Of a stretch of 64,000 nucleotides of DNA, positions 62,001-64,000 are shown one piece after another. The stretch is taken from assembly GCA_963989385.1 (NCBI GenBank), contig OZ022502.1:55049454-55113453 (forward strand). The letters are read 5' to 3'. The notes beneath the pieces are model-generated. The model ran no database searches. It was not told the origin of the DNA and worked only from the letters and a program-made list of their open reading frames with translations. The first letter of the stretch is position 1. Each line of letters begins with the position of its first letter. A program made the position numbers and the translations under genes. The DNA comes from Ctena decussata (taxonomy: Eukaryota; Mollusca; Bivalvia; Lucinida; Lucinidae).

Positions 62001-63701
62001 ATATTTCTTGCCCGCTGAAAAGTCTACGTCTCCATTTGCAACGTTGGTAGGTGGACAGTCTATAAATGGAAAGTTTAGTGAATTTCAGATAAAGTTTCCG
62101 TTGCAAACCATCATTATATTATAAAATGTCAAAATCTTTGTGACAGCATCCAAATATACAGCTATACATGTATCGACATCTTAAACAATATCATGTAATG
62201 AATGTCTGATGCATCTGCCTTTCCAACTGTATCAAATGAATCATAAATGATTATAAACGAAGACCGATATTAAAGATTCTCCTTATAAAATACAACTTTA
62301 AGACATTGGAAAACTGATTCTGAGTAAAGACAAAACTTGTACATCAATATATAAATCCATAGCAATTTCCCAATTTAAGAATTGTACAAACAATAACATT
62401 AAAAGGTCAAACCTATGGCTTCACAAGTTGTAGTGGTACTCCAGTTTCCATCGCTCTGACATTCTATAAAGCCTCTACCCAATATCTCGTATCCGGTATC
62501 GCAAGTAACAGAAATCACTTGTCCATATGTTGTGTCCTTATTTGTAAAATCAACAATCCCGTTAGTGACATTTGCAGGGCTCCCACAATCTACATAGAAT
62601 GATAAACAACACAATTCAAATAAGATCACATTATGTCAATTATTATCCTTTCGAAAGCCGTACGTTTCAAGAAAAGCGCTAGAAAAGGGTAGGGTAGATT
62701 ATTGGAACCTAAATTAAGACTTACTTACTTGATGATTCAAACCGAAAGTGCAATCAATAGGATATAGAATTAGCCATTCAATATATGACACTTATTTTTC
62801 TTATAACGTCAGATGTCACTGCGCAGGGGTCACGCTGCCAAAAAGTATGCGCATGGACATGTTTTTTTTTTGTTTTTTTTTCCAGATATGTTTTCCACTT
62901 TTCTCACTCTCTTTCTCTCTTCTTTTTTGCCGTTTTATTGCGCAATTATCCCATATTTTTGATTTTGGTCCTGCATGTTTGATACGCTGATTAAGGTGTT
63001 TGAAAAAAGACAAGGACAACTTCGTTTTCAGAAATTAATTTTTCAAGCCTTTTACGCCATTTGAAAGCTTCCCGTGCCCTCCCGGTATTCAATTAAGGAC
63101 AGATACTAAAAGAATGCAAGGACATGGTACTGGCATATACAAAGAAATCAACATTAATAGAAAGCTGGAACATATGAGGTCGTAAGGGTCGTTCAAAAGT
63201 CATTGTGAGCAGCTATGCAAAATGACGTTACGGCTGTGGAAAGAATATCAAATGCTATATATATTTCGTAATAAATATTTCATCACCCTTTTCTTCAGAT
63301 CTATTGTTGCTGTGGAACACTTGTCACTTATCACATTTCACTTTAATTAACCTTGGGTAATAGATGATAATATATAGTCAGAAAACTCAATAACTTTAAT
63401 TAATTTTTGAATAACGCATGTAAAACTATTGTAACGTCATTAAAGTCCATAGCTTGGAAATTTATATAAAATGCCCCCGTTCTGTCAACAGATATGGTTT
63501 GTATTAAATAACAAGCTAAGTCATATTTACTTTTCAAGACACATTCTGTGTCTGAGCTCCATTCTTGTTCATGTGTACAAGTAATGATTCCTGAACCATT
63601 TAAATCGTAACCATCGTGGCAGGTTACCGTTGCATTGTCTCCATATTTCTTGCCCGCTGAAAAGTCTACGTCTCCATTTGCAACGTTGGTAGGTGGACAG
63701 T
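239..63701 (-). CDS. Giant multi-exon sushi/CCP-repeat protein gene, internal part (75 exons, both ends outside window)
   Basis: Seen: 75 exons on the minus strand, read from high to low coordinates, alternate A (59 residues) and B (57 residues). Each has four Cys in CCP order, a Gly-Tyr after Cys2 and a Trp between Cys3 and Cys4. In A: C2, C30, C44, C56, W50. In B: C2, C28, C42, C54, W48. All exons are phase 1-1, so the split codons give Asn (before A) and Asp (before B), and linkers between domains are four residues. Sequons are N7-V-T and N49-W-S in A, and N23-A-T and N35-G-S in B. Known: CCP domains are extracellular, bind proteins or glycans, and form beads-on-a-string rods; disulphides pair Cys1-3 and Cys2-4. 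Inferred: a very long secreted or cell-surface glycoprotein. No signal peptide, membrane segment, VWA, EGF, CUB or lectin domain is visible, so SVEP1-like, CSMD-like and complement-receptor-like assignments cannot be separated. No frameshift or stop occurs in any exon. Confidence 0.92.
410..762 (-). other. Short intron (A to B within a unit), representative
   Basis: A 353-bp intron joins exon A1 (donor at 761-762) to exon B1 (acceptor AG at 410-411). The same intron occurs in every unit, 353 bp long except 352 bp in unit 33, where a base is missing near 55735. It is AT-rich and holds no gene. It varies more between units than the exons do, with roughly 35-40 variable sites by eye, for example ACATCTTAAAC versus ACGTCTAAAAC near 520. 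Confidence 0.85.
763..939 (-). CDS. CCP-A exon, unit 1
   Basis: Reference copy of CCP-A: 59 codons, with the first Asn split across the splice. Acceptor AG is at 940-941 and donor GT at 761-762. Key residues are C2, C30, C44, C56 and W50; sequons at N7 and N49. The frame stays open a little way into both introns, which is chance. Confidence 0.92.
940..1887 (-). other. Long intron (B of one unit to A of the next), representative
   Basis: A 948-bp intron joins exon B2 (donor at 1886-1887) to exon A1 (acceptor AG at 940-941). Copies in other units run 940-959 bp, or 1679-1685 bp with the insertion. In transcript sense it has two AATAAA hexamers (plus-strand positions 1316-1321 and 1292-1297), then a GA-rich stretch, then a poly(A) tract (plus-strand poly(T), 1212-1231). 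Open frames of about 100 codons inside it are broken in several units, so I see no gene. Confidence 0.82.
1888..2058 (-). CDS. CCP-B exon, unit 2 (E53K)
   Basis: Carries E53K (GAA to AAA), a charge reversal next to Cys4, found in no other unit here. Confidence 0.9.
2412..2588 (-). CDS. CCP-A exon, unit 2
   Basis: Consensus protein. Long intron on its 5' side is 946 bp. Confidence 0.92.
3535..3705 (-). CDS. CCP-B exon, unit 3
   Basis: Consensus protein. The intron just after the donor has CATTTTTAC in place of CATATTTAC on the plus strand; the GT is intact. Confidence 0.9.
4059..4235 (-). CDS. CCP-A exon, unit 3
   Basis: Consensus protein. 5' long intron 951 bp. Confidence 0.92.
5187..5357 (-). 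CDS. CCP-B exon, unit 4
   Basis: Consensus protein. The short intron beside it shares several variants with unit 1 (GTGTCCG, ACAGATATAC, ACGTCTAAAAC). Confidence 0.9.
5711..5887 (-). CDS. CCP-A exon, unit 4
   Basis: Consensus protein. 5' long intron 956 bp. Confidence 0.92.
6844..7014 (-). CDS. CCP-B exon, unit 5
   Basis: Consensus protein. The intron before the acceptor has a unit-specific base (plus-strand AAATAGAAAG near 7020). Confidence 0.9.
7368..7544 (-). CDS. CCP-A exon, unit 5
   Basis: Consensus protein. 5' long intron 946 bp, sister to that of unit 2. Confidence 0.92.
8491..8661 (-). CDS. CCP-B exon, unit 6
   Basis: Consensus protein, splice borders intact. Confidence 0.9.
9015..9191 (-). 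CDS. CCP-A exon, unit 6
   Basis: Consensus protein. 5' long intron 952 bp, the first here of the group reading AAAATCTTTGCGC before the poly(T). Confidence 0.92.
10144..10314 (-). CDS. CCP-B exon, unit 7
   Basis: Consensus protein, splice borders intact. Confidence 0.9.
10668..10844 (-). CDS. CCP-A exon, unit 7
   Basis: Consensus protein. 5' long intron 951 bp, lacking the ATAT before GTTTTCC near 11153, as in the intron of unit 9. Confidence 0.92.
11796..11966 (-). CDS. CCP-B exon, unit 8
   Basis: Consensus protein. Lies beside the GAACAATTGTCAC variant shared with unit 10. Confidence 0.9.
12320..12496 (-). CDS. CCP-A exon, unit 8
   Basis: Consensus protein. 5' long intron 958 bp. Confidence 0.92.
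13455..13625 (-). CDS. CCP-B exon, unit 9 (T27I)
   Basis: Carries T27I (ACC to ATC) just before Cys2, found in no other unit here. Confidence 0.9.
13979..14155 (-). CDS. CCP-A exon, unit 9
   Basis: Consensus protein. 5' long intron 947 bp. Confidence 0.92.
15103..15273 (-). CDS. CCP-B exon, unit 10
   Basis: Consensus protein; sister of unit 8 by its flanking intron variants. Confidence 0.9.
15627..15803 (-). CDS. CCP-A exon, unit 10
   Basis: Consensus protein. 5' long intron 955 bp. Confidence 0.92.
16759..16929 (-). CDS. CCP-B exon, unit 11 (S37P)
   Basis: Carries S37P (TCA to CCA), which turns N35-G-S into N-G-P and removes that sequon. Shared only with unit 13. Confidence 0.9.
17283..17459 (-). 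CDS. CCP-A exon, unit 11
   Basis: Consensus protein. 5' long intron 952 bp, equal to that of unit 13. Confidence 0.92.
18412..18582 (-). CDS. CCP-B exon, unit 12
   Basis: Consensus protein. The adjoining intron has AACGAGCTAAG, shared with unit 14. Confidence 0.9.
18936..19112 (-). CDS. CCP-A exon, unit 12 (I12K)
   Basis: Carries I12K through a two-base change (ATT to AAG), putting a charge at an otherwise hydrophobic position. Shared only with unit 14. 5' long intron 956 bp. Confidence 0.92.
20069..20239 (-). CDS. CCP-B exon, unit 13 (S37P)
   Basis: Carries S37P as in unit 11, 3310 bp to the left; the N35 sequon is lost. Confidence 0.9.
20593..20769 (-). CDS. CCP-A exon, unit 13
   Basis: Consensus protein. 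5' long intron 952 bp. Confidence 0.92.
21722..21892 (-). CDS. CCP-B exon, unit 14
   Basis: Consensus protein; sister of unit 12. Confidence 0.9.
22246..22422 (-). CDS. CCP-A exon, unit 14 (I12K)
   Basis: Carries the same two-base I12K change as unit 12. 5' long intron 956 bp. Confidence 0.92.
23379..23549 (-). CDS. CCP-B exon, unit 15
   Basis: Consensus protein, splice borders intact. Confidence 0.9.
23903..24079 (-). CDS. CCP-A exon, unit 15
   Basis: Consensus protein with a silent change at V37 (GTG to GTT) that recurs in units 26 and 27. 5' long intron 949 bp. Confidence 0.92.
25029..25199 (-). CDS. CCP-B exon, unit 16
   Basis: Consensus protein, splice borders intact. Confidence 0.9.
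25553..25729 (-). CDS. CCP-A exon, unit 16
   Basis: Consensus protein. The intron upstream of its acceptor shares rare bases (AATTTAAAT, CCAACATGTATG) with unit 28, about 22 kb away. 5' long intron 953 bp. Confidence 0.92.
26683..26853 (-). CDS. CCP-B exon, unit 17
   Basis: Consensus protein, splice borders intact. Confidence 0.9.
27207..27383 (-). CDS. CCP-A exon, unit 17
   Basis: Consensus protein. 5' long intron 945 bp. Confidence 0.92.
28329..28499 (-). CDS. CCP-B exon, unit 18
   Basis: Consensus protein, splice borders intact. Confidence 0.9.
28853..29029 (-). CDS. CCP-A exon, unit 18
   Basis: Consensus protein. 5' long intron is 1681 bp because it holds insertion copy 1. Confidence 0.92.
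29842..30563. mobile_element. 722-bp insertion, copy 1, with 39-bp terminal direct repeats
   Basis: An insertion in the long intron between exons B19 and A18, absent from most units. Its ends are a perfect 39-bp direct repeat (29842-29880 and 30525-30563) starting AAAAGTAAAAAGTATGC and ending GAACTGAAACAAT. The interior is 644 bp and A-rich on the plus strand. The empty site in other units reads CAGAAAACTCAATAAC; no target duplication beyond an ambiguous AA is visible. There are no inverted termini and no transposase, integrase or RT motif. Small open frames (29855-30121 plus, 29803-30033 minus) match nothing I recognise. A non-autonomous element or a TRIM-like remnant is possible; class unknown. 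Confidence 0.6.
30711..30881 (-). CDS. CCP-B exon, unit 19
   Basis: Consensus protein. Its donor is about 150 bp from the right end of insertion copy 1. Confidence 0.9.
31235..31411 (-). CDS. CCP-A exon, unit 19
   Basis: Consensus protein. 5' long intron 959 bp, with the 38-T tract. Confidence 0.92.
31684..31721. repeat. Longest poly(T) tract of the long intron (38 T)
   Basis: Every long intron has this homopolymer, poly(A) in transcript sense. It ranges from about 13 T to this uninterrupted run of 38, and some copies are broken by single G, C or A bases. It is followed by a CT-rich stretch. It accounts for most length differences between units. Confidence 0.85.
32371..32541 (-). CDS. CCP-B exon, unit 20
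   Basis: Consensus protein, splice borders intact. Confidence 0.9.
32895..33071 (-). CDS. CCP-A exon, unit 20
   Basis: Consensus protein. The donor context is GTTTGGCC where most units have GTTTGACC; shared with unit 22. 5' long intron 943 bp. Confidence 0.92.
34015..34185 (-). CDS. CCP-B exon, unit 21
   Basis: Consensus protein. Flanks carry AACGGATATGG and AAATGAAAAG, both shared with unit 23. Confidence 0.9.
34539..34715 (-). CDS. CCP-A exon, unit 21
   Basis: Consensus protein. 5' long intron 958 bp, with an extra ACTT repeat near 34855. Confidence 0.92.
35674..35844 (-). CDS. CCP-B exon, unit 22 (T5S)
   Basis: Carries T5S (ACC to AGC), shared only with unit 35. The intron before the acceptor also shares CTATTAATGG with unit 35. 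Confidence 0.9.
36198..36374 (-). CDS. CCP-A exon, unit 22
   Basis: Consensus protein; donor context GTTTGGCC as in unit 20. 5' long intron 944 bp. Confidence 0.92.
37319..37489 (-). CDS. CCP-B exon, unit 23
   Basis: Consensus protein; sister of unit 21. Confidence 0.9.
37843..38019 (-). CDS. CCP-A exon, unit 23
   Basis: Consensus protein. 5' long intron 959 bp, with the extra ACTT repeat. Confidence 0.92.
38979..39149 (-). CDS. CCP-B exon, unit 24
   Basis: Consensus protein, splice borders intact. The T5S change of unit 22 is absent here. Confidence 0.9.
39503..39679 (-). CDS. CCP-A exon, unit 24
   Basis: Consensus protein. 5' long intron 950 bp; its poly(T) is replaced by a TTTG-repeat form shared with unit 33. 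Confidence 0.92.
40630..40800 (-). CDS. CCP-B exon, unit 25
   Basis: Consensus protein. The intron past its donor has a small insertion (GTTCTCTTAAAACAG near 40577). Confidence 0.9.
41154..41330 (-). CDS. CCP-A exon, unit 25
   Basis: Consensus protein. 5' long intron 1679 bp, holding insertion copy 2. Confidence 0.92.
42141..42862. mobile_element. 722-bp insertion, copy 2
   Basis: Same element, same orientation and same insertion site as copy 1, in the long intron between exons B26 and A25. Terminal direct repeats are at 42141-42179 and 42824-42862. It differs from copy 1 by GGGACATGAATAATGG in place of GGGACAAGAATAATGG near 42701, a change shared with copy 3. The flank just left has TTAACTTTGG in place of TTAACCTTGG, also shared with copy 3. 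Confidence 0.62.
43010..43180 (-). CDS. CCP-B exon, unit 26
   Basis: Consensus protein, splice borders intact. Confidence 0.9.
43534..43710 (-). CDS. CCP-A exon, unit 26
   Basis: Consensus protein with two silent changes, C56 TGT to TGC and V37 GTG to GTT, both shared with unit 27. 5' long intron 1685 bp, holding insertion copy 3. Confidence 0.92.
44527..45248. mobile_element. 722-bp insertion, copy 3
   Basis: Same element at the same site in the long intron between exons B27 and A26. Direct repeats are at 44527-44565 and 45210-45248. The variants it shares with copy 2, inside and outside the element, show that it was copied with its host unit and not inserted afresh. Confidence 0.62.
45396..45566 (-). 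CDS. CCP-B exon, unit 27
   Basis: Consensus protein, splice borders intact. Confidence 0.9.
45920..46096 (-). CDS. CCP-A exon, unit 27
   Basis: Consensus protein; same two silent changes as unit 26. 5' long intron 957 bp. Confidence 0.92.
47054..47224 (-). CDS. CCP-B exon, unit 28 (N6K)
   Basis: Carries N6K (AAC to AAG) in the N-terminal strand, found in no other unit here. Confidence 0.9.
47578..47754 (-). CDS. CCP-A exon, unit 28
   Basis: Consensus protein; upstream intron variants shared with unit 16. 5' long intron 951 bp. Confidence 0.92.
48706..48876 (-). CDS. CCP-B exon, unit 29
   Basis: Consensus protein with a silent E53 change (GAA to GAG). Confidence 0.9.
49230..49406 (-). CDS. 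CCP-A exon, unit 29
   Basis: Consensus protein with a silent T52 change (ACC to ACA). 5' long intron 941 bp, sister to that of unit 36. Confidence 0.92.
50348..50518 (-). CDS. CCP-B exon, unit 30
   Basis: Consensus protein; near-identical surroundings in unit 31. Confidence 0.9.
50872..51048 (-). CDS. CCP-A exon, unit 30
   Basis: Consensus protein. The acceptor reads TGTGTAG where most read TATGTAG; shared with unit 31. 5' long intron 952 bp. Confidence 0.92.
52001..52171 (-). CDS. CCP-B exon, unit 31
   Basis: Consensus protein, 1653 bp from its twin in unit 30. Confidence 0.9.
52525..52701 (-). CDS. CCP-A exon, unit 31
   Basis: Consensus protein; acceptor TGTGTAG as in unit 30. 5' long intron 953 bp. 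Confidence 0.92.
53655..53825 (-). CDS. CCP-B exon, unit 32
   Basis: Consensus protein. The acceptor-side intron has CTATTAATGG as in units 22 and 35, but without T5S. Confidence 0.9.
54179..54355 (-). CDS. CCP-A exon, unit 32
   Basis: Consensus protein. The acceptor reads CTCTGTAG, unique here. 5' long intron 940 bp, the shortest. Confidence 0.92.
55296..55466 (-). CDS. CCP-B exon, unit 33
   Basis: Consensus protein. The short intron to A33 is 352 bp because of a one-base loss near 55735. Confidence 0.9.
55819..55995 (-). CDS. CCP-A exon, unit 33
   Basis: Consensus protein. 5' long intron 947 bp, with the TTTG-repeat form of the T tract seen in unit 24. Confidence 0.92.
56943..57113 (-). 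CDS. CCP-B exon, unit 34 (N23S)
   Basis: Carries N23S (AAT to AGT), which removes the N23-A-T sequon; found in no other unit here. Confidence 0.9.
57467..57643 (-). CDS. CCP-A exon, unit 34
   Basis: Consensus protein. Donor context GTTTGACATT, one base off the others beyond the GT. 5' long intron 955 bp. Confidence 0.92.
58599..58769 (-). CDS. CCP-B exon, unit 35 (T5S)
   Basis: Carries T5S as in unit 22, about 23 kb to the left. Confidence 0.9.
59123..59299 (-). CDS. CCP-A exon, unit 35
   Basis: Consensus protein. 5' long intron 946 bp. Confidence 0.92.
60246..60416 (-). CDS. CCP-B exon, unit 36 (I12V)
   Basis: Carries I12V (ATA to GTA), shared with the two following B exons (37 and 38). 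Confidence 0.9.
60770..60946 (-). CDS. CCP-A exon, unit 36
   Basis: Consensus protein. 5' long intron 942 bp, carrying the CTAGTTTTCCCCAG variant also seen in unit 29. Confidence 0.92.
61889..62059 (-). CDS. CCP-B exon, unit 37 (I12V)
   Basis: Carries I12V; otherwise consensus. Confidence 0.9.
62413..62589 (-). CDS. CCP-A exon, unit 37 (V37L)
   Basis: Carries V37L (GTG to TTG), found in no other unit here. 5' long intron 941 bp, with scattered point changes of its own. Confidence 0.92.
63531..63701 (-). CDS. CCP-B exon, unit 38 (I12V)
   Basis: Carries I12V and a silent G36 change (GGA to GGT). Its partner exon A38 lies past the right edge. Confidence 0.9.
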
Positions 63702-64000
63702 CTATAAATGGAAAGTTTAGTGAATTTCAGATAAAGTTTCCGTTGCAAACCATCATTATATTATAAAATGTCAAAATCTTTGTGACAGCATCCAAATATA
63801 CAGCTATACATGTATCGACATCTTAAACAATATCATGTAATGAATGTCTGATGCATCTGCCTTTCCAACTGTATCAAATGAGTCATAAATGATTATAAAC
63901 GAAGACCGATATTAAAGATTCTCCTTATAAAATACAATTTTAAGACATTGGAAAACTGATTCTGAGTAAAGACAAAACTTGTACATCAATATATAAATCC
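63702..64000 (-). other. Partial short intron upstream of exon B38
   Basis: The first 299 bp left of the missing A38 exon match the short intron of other units. The donor is beyond the window. No gene here. Confidence 0.85.

Larger units (their letters stand above)
1..64000. repeat. Tandem array of ~1.65-kb units (37 full plus partial ends)
   Basis: The whole window is one direct tandem repeat. Successive A exons lie 1642-1659 bp apart, except where the 722-bp insertion raises the spacing to 2380-2386 bp. Each unit holds exon B, a short intron, exon A and a long intron, in plus-strand order. Most length change comes from the poly(T) tract in the long intron. Identity is very high along exons and introns alike, so the duplicated unit is the full genomic segment and not only the exons. 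Neither edge of the array is reached. Confidence 0.97.

Noticed and set aside
1..64000. A bacterial-style repeat locus, CRISPR array or satellite DNA
   Set aside because: Units are far too long for CRISPR, and the spliced exons with strict CCP patterns show a coding array and not a simple satellite.

Overview
The window is eukaryotic and, by its spliced extracellular domains, animal. It is AT-rich, has no bacterial-type gene layout, and lies entirely inside a tandem array of a unit of about 1.65 kb. No sequence here fixes the species. A marine invertebrate such as a bivalve mollusc is my guess, based only on the style (very large sushi-domain genes, AT-rich repetitive introns).

Each unit carries two short exons on the minus strand, each coding for one complete sushi/CCP (complement control protein) domain. 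Exon A is 177 bp (59 residues) and exon B is 171 bp (57 residues). I can place 37 A exons and 38 B exons, 75 in all. Every one has GT/AG splice borders, and all are phase 1-1, so they join in one frame as ...A-B-A-B... with four-residue linkers (E-A-I-D and V-L-K-N) between the last Cys of one domain and the first Cys of the next. Within the window they encode about 4,349 residues of alternating CCP domains. None has a stop or an indel. Transcription runs from high to low coordinates, and the array continues past both window edges. Both ends of the protein (signal peptide, other domains, membrane anchor) are therefore outside.

Introns are of two kinds. A short one of 353 bp (352 bp in unit 33) lies between A and B of the same unit. 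A long one of 940-959 bp lies between B of one unit and A of the next lower unit. The long intron has a variable poly(T) tract on the plus strand, a CT-rich tract, and two AATAAA hexamers in the sense orientation. Three long introns (about 29.8, 42.1 and 44.5 kb) are enlarged by the same 722-bp insertion, which is bounded by 39-bp direct repeats and sits at the same site each time.

The array shows layered duplication: single-unit copies (50.3/52.0 kb, 43.0/45.4 kb), two-unit blocks repeated in tandem (10.6, 16.5 and 33.1 kb regions), a three-unit offset copy (0-3.3 versus 5-8.2 kb), and rare variants shared between units 11-22 kb apart. Unequal crossing-over and gene conversion over whole units explain this best. 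By eye, exons vary less than the short intron between them, which suggests the coding part is under constraint.

I see no RNA gene, CRISPR array, promoter, origin or second protein gene. The many other open frames of 60-130 codons are intronic or antisense.
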